From Clostridia bacterium (GTDB lineage Bacteria > Bacillota > Clostridia > Oscillospirales > CAG-272), in NCBI GenBank assembly GCA_017505785.1, contig JAFVOQ010000046.1:1-33380 (forward strand): DNA of 33,380 nt, in the 5' to 3' direction. This document shows positions 6,193 to 15,548 of this stretch, piece after piece. Numbering within the stretch: the first letter of the stretch is position 1; each line of letters starts with the position of its first letter. The notes below the pieces were generated by a model that saw nothing but the letters and a program-made list of their open reading frames with translations, was not told the origin of the DNA and made no database searches. The position numbers and the translations under genes are program-made.

Positions 6193-7266
6193 ATGATAAA
6201 AATCGATCATCTGGTCAAAAACTACGGTGCCAACCGCGCGGTTGACGACATCAGCTTTGAGGTCGCCCCCGGTGAGATCGTAGGATTGCTCGGTCCCAAC
6301 GGCGCGGGAAAAAGCACGACCATGAATATTCTCGCAGGCTACCTCTCCTCCACCTCGGGACGCGTGCTAGTAGACGGGCTTAACGTGCTTGACGCGCCGC
6401 TTGAGGTCAAGCGGCGCATCGGATATCTGCCCGAGCAGCCTCCCCTTTACCTCGATATGACGGTAGAGGAATATCTCATTTTTGTCTACAACCTCAAGGG
6501 CTGCACGCTAAACCGCACCAAGCACCTGCAGGAGATCTGCGAGGTGGTAAAGCTTACCGACGTGTATAAGCGTCTGATCAAAAATCTTTCCAAGGGCTTC
6601 CGCCAGCGCGTTGGCATTGCACAGGCACTGATCGGCAATCCGCCCGTCATTATTTTTGACGAGCCGACCGTGGGGCTTGACCCCAAGCAGATCATCGAGA
6701 TCCGCAACCTCATCCGCACCCTGGGGCGCGACCATACCGTCATTCTCTCCACGCACATTTTGCAGGAGGTACAAGCCGTATGTGACCGCATCATCATCAT
6801 CAACAAGGGACGCGTAGTAGCAGATGAGCTGACAGAAAACATCAACCGCGTGGGCGCAAACTGCAATCGCTATCAAGCAAAGATCTGCGGACCTCAGCGC
6901 GAGGTGCTTTCCATGCTTCGCGACCGCACCGATGTGGTATATGCCGAAGCGCTTTCCGCACGCGACGGCGATGCATACGTGTATCACATCGAAAGCGCCA
7001 AGGGCGTTGACATTCGCAAATCGCTGTTTTATGCACTCTCGGCAAAGGGCTGGCCTCTTGTCGGGCTTGAAACGCTTGGCATGAATCTTGAGGATATCTT
7101 TATCACAGTGGTAGATAAGACCAGCGATATAACAGCACAAAGAAAGCCGGGAAGGGCCGGCAAAAAGGGGCCCTCTCGCAGCGTGGAAAAGGATATTGCG
7201 CAATCCATTCTTGATGCCACTGCCGCAAAGCAAGAGAGCATTGCCCCCTACGAGGGCGACGAATAA
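6193..7266 (+). CDS. ABC transporter ATP-binding protein (Gld-like system)
   Basis: A 357-residue ATPase. Walker A GPNGAGKST (34-42), signature NLSKGFRQRVGIAQ (131-144), Walker B IIFDEP (153-158) and the H-loop STHIL are all present, so it should hydrolyse ATP. The first 300 or so residues match ABC-2-type exporter ATPases such as GldA and NatA. After that comes an unusual tail of about 50 residues rich in Lys, Arg and Ser, then acidic, probably disordered. First gene of a four-gene operon with a permease, a GldG-like protein and a DUF4340-like protein. Such sets occur in non-gliding Bacillota; the cargo is unknown. Confidence 0.92.
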   Translation: MIKIDHLVKNYGANRAVDDISFEVAPGEIVGLLGPNGAGKSTTMNILAGYLSSTSGRVLVDGLNVLDAPLEVKRRIGYLPEQPPLYLDMTVEEYLIFVYNLKGCTLNRTKHLQEICEVVKLTDVYKRLIKNLSKGFRQRVGIAQALIGNPPVIIFDEPTVGLDPKQIIEIRNLIRTLGRDHTVILSTHILQEVQAVCDRIIIINKGRVVADELTENINRVGANCNRYQAKICGPQREVLSMLRDRTDVVYAEALSARDGDAYVYHIESAKGVDIRKSLFYALSAKGWPLVGLETLGMNLEDIFITVVDKTSDITAQRKPGRAGKKGPSRSVEKDIAQSILDATAAKQESIAPYEGDE

Positions 7267-7297
7267 AACGCCAACGTGCCGCCATGGCACCAAAAAG

Positions 7298-7334
7298 AAA
7301 GGAGTGCCCGCCCCGGGCGGGCTGACCGAATACT
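7298..7334 (+). promoter_or_regulatory. Shine-Dalgarno and GC hairpin upstream of the permease start
   Basis: AAAGGAG (7298-7304) is 30 nt from the ATG at 7335, too far for direct use. Between them a perfect stem, GCCCGCC-ccg-GGCGGGC (7306-7322), would shorten the effective gap to about 13 nt. An in-frame TGA at 7323-7325 with no start codon between it and 7335 rules out an upstream start in this frame. Confidence 0.55.
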
Positions 7335-8078
7335 ATGTTTGCTATTTTCAAAAAAGAGCTGCGCGCGTATTTTACAACACCGATCGGATACGTATATGCC
7401 GGTGTTTTTCTTGCGGCAGCTGCGCTGATCTGCGCCTTTACCACCTTACAGCAGGCAAGCTATAATACCTCCTCGTATTTTCAGTATCTGCTGTTTACCT
7501 TTATCGTGCTGATCCCGCTTCTTACCATGCGTATGTTTTCCGAGGAGCGCAAAACGAGAACCGAGCAGCTTCTGCTCACCGCCCCCATTACCATTACCGG
7601 CATGGTGCTTGGCAAATATTTTGCCGCCTTTACGCTTTTTGCCGCAACGGTGCTCGTTTCCTGCCTTAATTTCGTGCCCTTGCTTGGCTACACCGTGATC
7701 GAGCAGGCTGCCGCCACCTCCGATACACATATCGGCCCCATGGGCGGTCAGATCGTTGGGTGCTTGCTCGGCATTCTGCTCATCGGTGCCGCTTTTATTG
7801 CCATTGGACTGTTCGTATCCTCCCTGACCGAAAACCAACTTGCCTCTGCCGTCATTACCATTGGCGTTTTGGCTGTGTTGATCTTTGTGGGCATTGTCGC
7901 CGCAAAGGTCAATTCGAGTGTAGTGCGCACGGTTCTTGGCTGGATCTCGGTGCTCAGCCGTTATGATAATTTTTCGCTCGGCTTGTTTGATTTTTCCGCC
8001 CTGCTGTATTATGTATCGATCAGCGGTGTGTTTATTTTCCTTACGGTGCGCATTTATGAAAAGCGCCGTTGGGGTTGA
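7335..8078 (+). CDS. ABC-2-type permease (GldF-like)
   Basis: A 247-residue integral membrane protein with about six hydrophobic segments, opening MFAIFKKELRAYFTTPIGYVYAG, the usual start of GldF/NosY-like permeases. The loop MFSEERKTRTEQLLLTAPIT after the second segment is typical of the family. It should form the membrane channel for the preceding ATPase. The start is forced by an in-frame stop 12 bp upstream. It ends 15 bp before the GldG-like gene. The substrate cannot be read from sequence. Confidence 0.88.
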   Translation: MFAIFKKELRAYFTTPIGYVYAGVFLAAAALICAFTTLQQASYNTSSYFQYLLFTFIVLIPLLTMRMFSEERKTRTEQLLLTAPITITGMVLGKYFAAFTLFAATVLVSCLNFVPLLGYTVIEQAAATSDTHIGPMGGQIVGCLLGILLIGAAFIAIGLFVSSLTENQLASAVITIGVLAVLIFVGIVAAKVNSSVVRTVLGWISVLSRYDNFSLGLFDFSALLYYVSISGVFIFLTVRIYEKRRWG

Positions 8079-8093
8079 TCGGAGGTGCTGCAC

Positions 8094-9623
8094 ATGAAGC
8101 TGACACATACAAAAAAATTCCGTCACGGTAGCGTTTCCATAGCGCTCACCGTTGTGGTGATCGCTGCCGTCATTCTTTTGAACGCCATTTTCACGGCACT
8201 CTCACAAAAATATCTTTGGTACATCGATATGACTCCCGAGCCTCGCTTTACCCTCTCGGAGGAGGCAACACAGCTTCTTGGCCAAATGGACACCGCAAAG
8301 GAAGTAAACATCATTCTTTGCGATGAAAAATATGCATGGGAGGAGGACACCATTCAGTTAGAGGTTTTGAAAACAGCTCTCGATATTGAAAAGGACTTCC
8401 CCAATGTACACGTAAGCTACACCGACATTTACACCAATCCCTCATCGGTCAGCGAATACCGCGAGCTCACAGGCAAAAACATCACCACGCAAAGCGTGAT
8501 CATCACCTGTGAAAGTGCCGTTCGTGTTTATAACCTTGAGGATTTCTTTGCACTTGACAGCGAGGGGTACGTCAGCGGCTACGACGGCGAGCAGGTGTTT
8601 GTTTCCTCGTTGCTGTCTGTCACGCAGGCAAGTGCTCCCATGGTTTGTATCACAAAAAACCACGGTGAGGTTTACAGCGAGGCACTTTTGAAGCTCCTCG
8701 AGCAGATCGGCTTCCAGATCAAGGCCGTGGATCTGACGAAGGAGGACCTGCCGGACGAATGCCGCCTGCTCCTCATCTTTGATCCGCAATCCGACTTTAT
8801 CGTGGGCGGACTTTCCGACGTTTCCGAGATCGACAAAATCGAGAAATACCTTGACAAAAACAATTCGATGATGGTCTTTGTTGATAAGGACACGCCTTAT
8901 CTGCAAAATCTTGAGCAGCTGCTTGCCGAGTGGGGCATTGAGATCGCACGCACCGACGACAACGACAATACCGTGATCGAGGATCTTGCCTCCTCACTTA
9001 CCGTCAACGGCTACACCAACAAGGCCATTTACGAAACGGCAGGCACGGGTGCTGATATCACCACGCACATGCGCGAGGAGGCCGTGCCGAAAACGGTCGC
9101 CTTCCCCAACACAACTGCCCTTCGCTTCTCCTCTCTTTACAAGGAAACGCGCTATGCGGATTATCGCTCGGCAACCTATGCGGGCAACGTAGAGCGCCGC
9201 ACCTGCTATAACGTCTTCTTCTCCTCCGATACGGCGGTTGCCAAGGCAAAGGGTGAAACCGTGTCACAGGCCTCGTCAAATATGCCCTACACCTACATGA
9301 TGCTTTCCTGCCAATCCGATGTGGATGATGCAACCAATGCGATCAAGCACTCCTTTGTTTTGGCGTGTGCTTCTACCGACTTTGCTTCACAGGCAGCACT
9401 CAACCGAAGCTACGGCAATGCATCCGTGCTTTCCTATGCGTGCAACACCATGGGAAGCCTTGTGGTGCCCGTATCACTTGACTGTAAATATTACGCAAGC
9501 ATGGAGATCACCAGCATTACCGCCAAGGCGGCAACGCAGTTTACCGTGATCTTTACCGTAGTTCCCGCTTCTATCGTGTTCATCGCCGGCATTTATGTGA
9601 TGATAAGGAGAAAGCACGCATGA
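8094..9623 (+). CDS. GldG-like ABC auxiliary protein
   Basis: A 509-residue protein with one N-terminal membrane segment (about residues 13-37), a large extracytoplasmic part and one C-terminal segment followed by MIRRKHA. The N-terminal half (YIDMTPEPRFTLSEEATQLL, then a helical/beta region with VCITKNHGE) matches the GldG/ABC-type uncharacterised family. I place the start at ATG 8094, with GGAGG eight bases upstream; a GTG at 8085 in the same frame overlaps that site and is less likely. It overlaps the next gene by 4 bp (ATGA). It probably works with the permease in envelope transport or assembly. Confidence 0.82.
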   Translation: MKLTHTKKFRHGSVSIALTVVVIAAVILLNAIFTALSQKYLWYIDMTPEPRFTLSEEATQLLGQMDTAKEVNIILCDEKYAWEEDTIQLEVLKTALDIEKDFPNVHVSYTDIYTNPSSVSEYRELTGKNITTQSVIITCESAVRVYNLEDFFALDSEGYVSGYDGEQVFVSSLLSVTQASAPMVCITKNHGEVYSEALLKLLEQIGFQIKAVDLTKEDLPDECRLLLIFDPQSDFIVGGLSDVSEIDKIEKYLDKNNSMMVFVDKDTPYLQNLEQLLAEWGIEIARTDDNDNTVIEDLASSLTVNGYTNKAIYETAGTGADITTHMREEAVPKTVAFPNTTALRFSSLYKETRYADYRSATYAGNVERRTCYNVFFSSDTAVAKAKGETVSQASSNMPYTYMMLSCQSDVDDATNAIKHSFVLACASTDFASQAALNRSYGNASVLSYACNTMGSLVVPVSLDCKYYASMEITSITAKAATQFTVIFTVVPASIVFIAGIYVMIRRKHA

Positions 9624-11671
9624 CACAACAAAACACAAACCGTTCCGTGGTGCGGATCAAAACCGCATTGCAACGCCAACGCCGCATGGTGATCTATTTG
9701 CTGATCGCAGTGGCTGTTCTCGGCGTGGCACTGGGGCTTACGCTGTTTTTCACCTCGCGTACATCCTTTATTGATCCAACCGACGGCACCAAATATTACG
9801 TTGCCAAAAAGGACGACGTTTACGTACTGCAAACCACCGATGGTGAGGTATTGCCTACCACCTCGGAGGGCAACTATGTGACCTCTGCGGGAACGATCGT
9901 ATATGTAGACGACGACACGGGCAAATACAGCACCGTAGCGGCAGTCCTCATTGAGGATAGCGAAGCAGTCAGGTTCGATACCTTCGAGGGAAAATATGAC
10001 GTGCTGCTCTACCCCCTGCTTGAGCGTGCTGACATTGCCTCCATTGAGGTTCATAACGAAAACGGCAGCTTTACGTTCCTGCGCCAGGATATTGTGCAGG
10101 ACGGCGAGTATGACATTGAATTTTTGATCGAAAATCGCCCCGACCTTGCCGTTGATGAAAGCGTTTTGTTTGCAACGCTGGTATATTTTACGGGCAGAAC
10201 GCAAACCATGCTGCGTCTGGATACCAATCGCGTAAAGGAGCTCGGCTATGCCGAATACGGCCTGCCCGAAAATCCCGCGGATGCCACACAGTACTTTGTG
10301 ATCACCGCAAAGGACGGTCCCACGCACAAGGTCATCATTGGCGACGAGATCCCCTCCGGTGACGGCTATTTTGTGCGCTACGCAGGTCGCGATGCCGTGT
10401 ATATCCTCAGTGAGCTGAAAAAGAGCGACTATAACGGCACCTTTAAGGAGGCGCTGCTTGGGCGCGTGGAGGATTATGTCACGCCCCCCACGGTATCCTA
10501 TACCATGGAATCCGGCACTTATTTTGACGTTTCCGATTTTAAGCTCTATAAAAACGGAAAAAGTGAACCTATCATCGGATTTTCTTATAGCGGCTCGATC
10601 GACAAGCGAAACAACACCTTTTATTCTAACCTACCCTACACCACAGAAAGCAATCTCTCGGGCTATTCTATCAACAGCTACCGCGTAGATGACTGCTTGT
10701 ACGCGCTCTACACCTGGCAGCCAGATTTTGTGGTAAAGCTGGGGGATGCCGAAACCACAGGTGACGCGGACATCAACGAATGGCTGAAGCCCTATGGCCT
10801 GGACGCCGATTCCTATGCCTATCAGTTTTCCTTCATTTTTAATCGGGTACGCACCTACAACAAGGAAACGGGCAAGGATGTCATTAAGCGCGCCGACCAG
10901 GAAAAGCACATCGTTTTGGTTAGCGAAAAGCAGGAGGACGGCTATTATTACGTCTATAACATCTGCTACTCGTACAGCAACGAAACCAAGGATTTCACTA
11001 CCCTGGTTCCCGGCTACAACATGATCGTAGCACTTGACGAATCGCAGCTTGGTTTTTTGTTCTTCACGCAAAAGGACTGGATCTCCACCGACCTCTTTTC
11101 CGGCTCGATCTCTTACTTAGAGGAGATCTCGGTAAAGATCGCTCCCGGCATGATCAGCCAGTACCCTGCGGGATATCAGCAAAGCTTTACGCTTGATAAT
11201 TCCGAAACGCTCAAGTATCTGGCAGAAAATCCGAGCAGCTCTGCTCTGCTCTCAACCGATAAGCTGATCGTGCGCGACGGCGCAGGCAAGGTGCTAAGCA
11301 CCCTGCAAATGAAGCATTTTTACCAATCGCTTCTTTACACCGCCTGCCCCGGATATTCCGATCTGACTCAGGCACAAAAGCAGGCACACATCAATTCGGG
11401 CACAGAAGGTGCCGCACTTGTCATTAAGCTTAAATACGTGCTGCGCGAGCTCAATGAGGAAACCGGCTACTATGAAGAAACGGGCGAAGTGATCGAGCGT
11501 GAATACTGCTTCTATGAAAATCTCTCCACCCCCCTGCAATATTTCACCGCCGTAAACGGTGTGGGTGATTTCTACCTTCCCACCTCTCGCATCAAAAAGC
11601 TGATGAACGATATTATGAAGCTGTACGGCACGCCCGAAACCGACCGTATTCATTATGACAGCTTAACTTGA
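9620..11671 (+). CDS. DUF4340-like membrane-anchored protein
   Basis: A 683-residue protein with one N-terminal membrane segment (about residues 18-39) and a long, Tyr/Asp-rich extracytoplasmic domain, with segments such as YFTGRTQTMLRLD and YAEYGLPENPADATQYFV. DUF4340 proteins follow GldG-like genes in many genomes, and the position as last gene of the set fits. It is long for the family, so the C-terminal half may carry an extra domain I do not recognise. AAGGAG precedes the ATG, which overlaps the previous stop. Inferred role: extracytoplasmic partner of the ABC system. Confidence 0.75.
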   Translation: MTQQNTNRSVVRIKTALQRQRRMVIYLLIAVAVLGVALGLTLFFTSRTSFIDPTDGTKYYVAKKDDVYVLQTTDGEVLPTTSEGNYVTSAGTIVYVDDDTGKYSTVAAVLIEDSEAVRFDTFEGKYDVLLYPLLERADIASIEVHNENGSFTFLRQDIVQDGEYDIEFLIENRPDLAVDESVLFATLVYFTGRTQTMLRLDTNRVKELGYAEYGLPENPADATQYFVITAKDGPTHKVIIGDEIPSGDGYFVRYAGRDAVYILSELKKSDYNGTFKEALLGRVEDYVTPPTVSYTMESGTYFDVSDFKLYKNGKSEPIIGFSYSGSIDKRNNTFYSNLPYTTESNLSGYSINSYRVDDCLYALYTWQPDFVVKLGDAETTGDADINEWLKPYGLDADSYAYQFSFIFNRVRTYNKETGKDVIKRADQEKHIVLVSEKQEDGYYYVYNICYSYSNETKDFTTLVPGYNMIVALDESQLGFLFFTQKDWISTDLFSGSISYLEEISVKIAPGMISQYPAGYQQSFTLDNSETLKYLAENPSSSALLSTDKLIVRDGAGKVLSTLQMKHFYQSLLYTACPGYSDLTQAQKQAHINSGTEGAALVIKLKYVLRELNEETGYYEETGEVIEREYCFYENLSTPLQYFTAVNGVGDFYLPTSRIKKLMNDIMKLYGTPETDRIHYDSLT

Positions 11672-11685
11672 TATCAAAACCAAAC

Positions 11686-11731
11686 AAAAAACCGCTTTCT
11701 CTATCACAAACGGTAGAGAAAGCGGTTTTTT
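11686..11731. terminator. bidirectional intrinsic terminator
   Basis: AAAAACCGCTTTCTCTA pairs with TAGAGAAAGCGGTTTTT, a long stem with an A-run on one side and a T-run on the other. It serves the ABC operon on plus and spoVG on minus. Confidence 0.9.
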
Positions 11732-11788
11732 AGCATCCTGCGCCAACGTCGCAATTTCGGTGGCGAGGCAGCTGTTCTTTATCTCCTT

Positions 11789-12106
11789 TTAAAATACGGG
11801 CGCGGGATCTGCATCCTGTGCAAGCTCCTGCGCGGGAGCAGCCTCGGCTGCGGCAAGTGCTTGCTCGTAAGCGGCAATCACAGCATCCTCAAGCGTCGCG
11901 CGGAACTGTGCATTGATCGGATGCACGATGTCGCGATAGGTATCATCGGGATTTTTGCGACTGGGCATTACAATGAAAAAACGGTCTCTTGCATGAATCA
12001 CCTTAATGTCATGCACAGCAAGCTGACTGTCAAAGGTAACCGAAACAACGGCCTTCATGGGTCCCTCGTCAAACAATTTACGAACTTTAATATCTGTGAT
12101 CTGCAT
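11789..12106 (-). CDS. spoVG: SpoVG, septation regulator / RNA-binding protein
   Basis: A 105-residue protein. The hallmark segments are MQITDIKVRKL, then VSVTFD, LAVHDIKVI, FFIVMPSRK and YRDIVHPIN, covering the whole SpoVG fold (about residues 1-83). An Ala/Glu-rich tail follows. ATG 12106 is chosen because AAGGAGG lies seven bases upstream; in-frame ATGs further up lack such a site. In Bacillota SpoVG binds nucleic acid and influences septation, sporulation and envelope genes. It diverges from murC. A weak minus-strand -35/-10 pair (TTGAAT...TATACT, 19-bp spacer, near 12161-12190) may drive it. Confidence 0.93.
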   Translation of the reverse strand: MQITDIKVRKLFDEGPMKAVVSVTFDSQLAVHDIKVIHARDRFFIVMPSRKNPDDTYRDIVHPINAQFRATLEDAVIAAYEQALAAAEAAPAQELAQDADPAPVF

Positions 12107-12207
12107 TTTTTGCCTCCTTGAAGTTTTTGTCATAATATATGGCATTTCTGGCATGTTTTTAGTATAAAGTGTTTTTGTGGAAGTTATTCAATCGCCGTGT
12201 GTGCGTT

Positions 12208-12237
12208 TTGTGAAAACGTCCGCAAAATTACTATATT
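12208..12237 (+). promoter_or_regulatory. candidate promoter of murC
   Basis: TTGTGA (12208-12213), an 18-bp spacer and TATATT (12232-12237). The murC start codon is 38 bp further on. Confidence 0.5.
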
Positions 12238-12274
12238 TTTCTGCATTTTTTGTGCAATATTGGGAGGAACCGAC

Positions 12275-13675
12275 ATGTCTGTTGAAAATACGCATCATGC
12301 CCCCGCCGAAATTGCGGCGGCACTTTCGGAAAAAACAAAGCTGTGGTTTATCGGCATTGGTGGCATACACATGTGCGCGCTGGCACTGATCTCTCGCGCA
12401 CGCGGCTTTTTTGTAGCAGGCTCGGACCACGCCGAAAACGAAAACACCGCACGCCTGCGCCGCGCGGGCGTTGCAGTCTATCCGCACCACGATGCCTCAC
12501 AAATGGCAGAATTTGATGCGGTCATTTACACCTTGGCAATCACCCCCGACAATCCCGAATATCTTGCCGCCAAGCACCTGGGGGTTCCTTTGTTTTCCCG
12601 CGCGGATTATCTTGGCTACCTCATGCACAGCTATCCCTCGCGCATTGGCATTGCAGGCAGCCACGGCAAAAGCACCGCAACGGCAATGCTGGGGGAGATA
12701 TTTGACGTAGCAGGACGCTCGCCAAACGTTGTTTGCGGTGCTGTGATGAAGAAATTCGGCGCACCGTTTGTGGCAGGCGGCGGCAACGATTTTATTTTTG
12801 AGGCATGCGAGTACGGAAATTCCTTTCTCTCTTTGCCGCCAACGCTTGCCGTTATCCTAAACGCTGAGCTTGATCACGTCGATTTTTTCACCGACAAGGA
12901 TATGCTGCTCCGCGCCTTTGGCAGCTTTGCCGCCAATGCACAAAAGGCGATCGTTCCCTATTGCGATACCGCACTGCTTGCGGCACTGCCAAAGAGTATT
13001 CCATGCGTTACCTTTGGCTTGTCAGAAGGTGCCGACTACCGCGCGGCGGCACTTTCAAAAAACGGCGGAATGTGCAGCTTTGACCTGATTTTTCCGCGCG
13101 GTGCCGTGGGGCGCGTTACGCTTGGCGTAGCAGGCGTGCACAACGTAAAAAACGCACTTGCGGCGGCTGCGGCGGCAGACCTTTCGGGCGTGAGTGCCGC
13201 CGATATTCTTGTGGCACTGGGCCGCTTTACCGGGGCTGCGCGGCGCATGGAATATCGCGGCATCTTTTGCGGTGCGCGCGTGTTTGACGATTACGCCCAC
13301 CACCCCACCGAGATTGCCGCCACACTAAAAACAGCACGCGATATGGCAATGGAGGGGCGCGTGTTTGCGATTTTTCAATCCCACACCTACTCCCGTACGG
13401 CGGCATTTTTTGACGAGATCTGCACGGCACTGGCAGGTGCTGACCGCGTGATCGTTGCAGACATTTACCCCGCGCGCGAAACCGACACGCTTGGTATGAG
13501 CGCGGCAGGACTTGCGGCAGGCACCGGCGAGCACGCCGCATACGTAGGGGGGCTTTCGGATATCACGGCGACTCTTGCGCGCGAGCTTGCCCCGGGCGAC
13601 CTTGTGGTGGTCATGGGCGCAGGTGATATCGATCGCATTTTTGGGGAATTTTCCAAAAAGCACTTTACTTTATAG
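12275..13675 (+). CDS. murC: UDP-N-acetylmuramate--L-alanine ligase
   Basis: A 466-residue cytoplasmic ligase that adds L-Ala to UDP-MurNAc in peptidoglycan synthesis. Domain order is clear: an N-terminal UDP-binding Rossmann domain (WFIGIGGIHMCALA), the ATP loop GSHGKST (128-134; most MurC have HGKTT), EACEY (176-180), NAELDHVDF (196-204), AGVHNVKNALAA, and the C-terminal DDYAHHPTEI and FQSHTYSRT. ATG 12275 is supported by GGGAGG; an upstream in-frame ATG at 12197 would precede the likely promoter. It stands alone rather than in a division/cell-wall cluster. Confidence 0.93.
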   Translation: MSVENTHHAPAEIAAALSEKTKLWFIGIGGIHMCALALISRARGFFVAGSDHAENENTARLRRAGVAVYPHHDASQMAEFDAVIYTLAITPDNPEYLAAKHLGVPLFSRADYLGYLMHSYPSRIGIAGSHGKSTATAMLGEIFDVAGRSPNVVCGAVMKKFGAPFVAGGGNDFIFEACEYGNSFLSLPPTLAVILNAELDHVDFFTDKDMLLRAFGSFAANAQKAIVPYCDTALLAALPKSIPCVTFGLSEGADYRAAALSKNGGMCSFDLIFPRGAVGRVTLGVAGVHNVKNALAAAAAADLSGVSAADILVALGRFTGAARRMEYRGIFCGARVFDDYAHHPTEIAATLKTARDMAMEGRVFAIFQSHTYSRTAAFFDEICTALAGADRVIVADIYPARETDTLGMSAAGLAAGTGEHAAYVGGLSDITATLARELAPGDLVVVMGAGDIDRIFGEFSKKHFTL

Positions 13676-13692
13676 CATAAATCGGCTAAAAT
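13664..13692 (+). promoter_or_regulatory. candidate promoter of the methyltransferase-hslO operon
   Basis: TTTACT (13664-13669), a 17-bp spacer and TAAAAT (13687-13692), overlapping the end of murC. It leaves a leader of about 100 nt before the next ATG. I see no known riboswitch fold in that leader. Confidence 0.45.
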
Positions 13693-13801
13693 AAGAAGGT
13701 GAAAAGAAAACCTGCCTCAAGCGGATCACGTGGGATATCTCTTGATGACCGTCTTGCCCGGCTTTGGGGTATTTTCGAAAAAGTAAAGGAGGAGTATCAT
13801 T

Positions 13802-14554
13802 ATGCAGGCTTATGAAGCACTTGCCGCCGTTTACGATGCTTTGAACGGCGACGTTGACTATGCCGCCTTTGCCTCCTTTTATGAGGCTGCGTTTGAGCGC
13901 GCAGGGCTTGCCCCTGAGCTCATTCTTGATCTTGGCTGCGGCACGGGAAAAATGACCGTGGAGCTTGCAAGGCGCGGCTATGATATGATCGGGATCGACG
14001 GCAGTGCCGAAATGCTCTGTTATGCGTTTGAGCGAAAAAGTGCCGCGGGGCAGTCCGGTATTCTGTTTTTACAGCAGCAGATGCAAAGCTTTGAGCTTTA
14101 CGGCACGGTCAGTGCCGTGATCAGCTCGCTTGACTGTATCAATTATTTAACCGACAGGCAGGATCTTGATCGCTGCTTTTCTCTGGTGCATAATTATCTT
14201 GACCCCGACGGCATCTTTTTGTTTGACGTAAACACGCCCTATAAATTCGAGCAGGTGTTTGGCGATAACGCCTATATATTGGAGAGCGAGGATTGCTATT
14301 GCGGCTGGCAAAACGAATATAAAAAGGATAGCGGCATTTGCCACTTTTATCTCTCGGTATTCACAAAAGAGGATGACGGCACCTATTGTCGCACCGATGA
14401 GGAGCAGCAGGAACGCTGCTACACAAAAGGGGAGCTGACACAGGCGCTGACAAGGGCGGGCTTTGCCGAAATTGAGTTTTTCGGCGATGTTGATATGAGC
14501 GCGCCGACCGACACCACCGAGCGTTGGTTTATTAAGGCTATTTGTAAAAAGTGA
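13802..14554 (+). CDS. class I SAM-dependent methyltransferase
   Basis: A 250-residue protein. Motif I is LILDLGCGTGKMTVELARRG (about 40-59), followed by IGIDGSAEML with the acidic residue that binds the SAM ribose. SSLDCINYL fits the post-motif region of small cytosolic methyltransferases, and LDPDGIFLFDVNTP is the motif III area. A perfect AAAGGAGG precedes the ATG. It sits 9 bp upstream of hslO, in the same operon. The substrate (tRNA, small molecule or protein) cannot be told. Confidence 0.85.
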   Translation: MQAYEALAAVYDALNGDVDYAAFASFYEAAFERAGLAPELILDLGCGTGKMTVELARRGYDMIGIDGSAEMLCYAFERKSAAGQSGILFLQQQMQSFELYGTVSAVISSLDCINYLTDRQDLDRCFSLVHNYLDPDGIFLFDVNTPYKFEQVFGDNAYILESEDCYCGWQNEYKKDSGICHFYLSVFTKEDDGTYCRTDEEQQERCYTKGELTQALTRAGFAEIEFFGDVDMSAPTDTTERWFIKAICKK

Positions 14555-14563
14555 GGATATAAA

Positions 14564-15460
14564 ATGGAACAGGCAACGATCCTGCGTGGCATGACGCGCG
14601 ACGGCAGTGCACGTATTCACGTGATCAATTCAAAAGCGATCGTAAACGAGGCGATCCGTATTCATCAAACGGCTCCCACCGCTACGGCGGCACTGGGCAG
14701 ATTGCTGACTGCCACATCTGTAATGGGCTCTATGCTTGGAGAAAAAACCGACGTTCTCACCCTTACCGTGGCAGGCAACGGCCCCCTTGGTAAGATGATC
14801 GCAACCTCGGATTATATCGGCAACGTGCGCGGATACGTGCAAAATCCCACAGCAGACCTCCCCTTGAAGAAAAACGGAAAGCTTGACGTGGGCGGTGCTG
14901 TTGGCAGCGGCACGCTAACGGTGATCAAGGACATTGGCGGCAAGGAGCCCTACCACGGCACAGTGCCGCTTGTAAGCGGCGAGATCGCCGAGGATATTAC
15001 GTCTTATTTTGCGGAAAGTGAGCAGCTGCCCACACTGTGCGCGCTTGGCGTGCTGGTAGACGTGGACTGCACCTGCCGCGCGGCGGGTGGCGTTGTCGTT
15101 CAGCTGTTGCCCTTTGCGGATAACGCGGTGATCGAGCAGCTTGAAAAAAATGCCAATTCCCTATCTAACGTTTCCGCGCTGTTTGACCGCGGCCTTTCGC
15201 TTGAGGAGATCGCGGCTATTGCACTCGACGGCATTGAGTATGATCTTTTTGACGAGCTTGACGTCAGTTACCGCTGCACCTGCTCGCGCGACCGCATCAG
15301 CGAAGCACTGCGATCGATTGGAGAAAAGGAGCTAAACGCCATGCTTGCCGAGCAGGTAGCGGAAGGAAAGCCCGAGGCACTTGAGGTGCATTGCCATTTC
15401 TGCGGCACAAATTACACGTTTGACAAGCAGGAGATCAACAGCTTTTTCAAAAAATCTTAA
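14564..15460 (+). CDS. hslO: Hsp33, redox-regulated holdase chaperone
   Basis: A 298-residue protein. The N-terminal chaperone domain shows [28 protein letters not shown] and [10 protein letters not shown]. The C-terminal redox switch has both Cys pairs: CTC (C-x-C, about 238-240) and CHFC (C-x2-C, about 277-280), the zinc ligands released on oxidation. All four Cys are present, so it should respond to oxidative unfolding in the cytoplasm. A TGAGGA site precedes the ATG. Second gene after the methyltransferase. Confidence 0.95.
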   Translation: MEQATILRGMTRDGSARIHVINSKAIVNEAIRIHQTAPTATAALGRLLTATSVMGSMLGEKTDVLTLTVAGNGPLGKMIATSDYIGNVRGYVQNPTADLPLKKNGKLDVGGAVGSGTLTVIKDIGGKEPYHGTVPLVSGEIAEDITSYFAESEQLPTLCALGVLVDVDCTCRAAGGVVVQLLPFADNAVIEQLEKNANSLSNVSALFDRGLSLEEIAAIALDGIEYDLFDELDVSYRCTCSRDRISEALRSIGEKELNAMLAEQVAEGKPEALEVHCHFCGTNYTFDKQEINSFFKKS

Positions 15461-15478
15461 AAAACTTAAAAAAAAGTG

Positions 15479-15507
15479 TTGACAAGCATCAAACGCTGTG
15501 TTATAAT
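15479..15507 (+). promoter_or_regulatory. consensus promoter of the tRNA operon
   Basis: Perfect TTGACA (15479-15484), a 17-bp spacer and perfect TATAAT (15502-15507) preceded by TGT. This is the strongest promoter in the window and drives three tRNA genes. Confidence 0.9.
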
Positions 15508-15548
15508 ATCAAAGTCGCCGGTTCGGAATACCGATCCTGCGCATAACT

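Noticed and set aside
8085..8093. GTG start for the GldG-like protein
   Set aside because: The GTG overlaps the GGAGG ribosome binding site; ATG 8094 has correct spacing.
13699..13815. 38-codon GTG-start frame overlapping the methyltransferase start
   Set aside because: Its only Shine-Dalgarno-like sequence touches the GTG, and the start falls at the predicted transcription start. It is better read as a leader.
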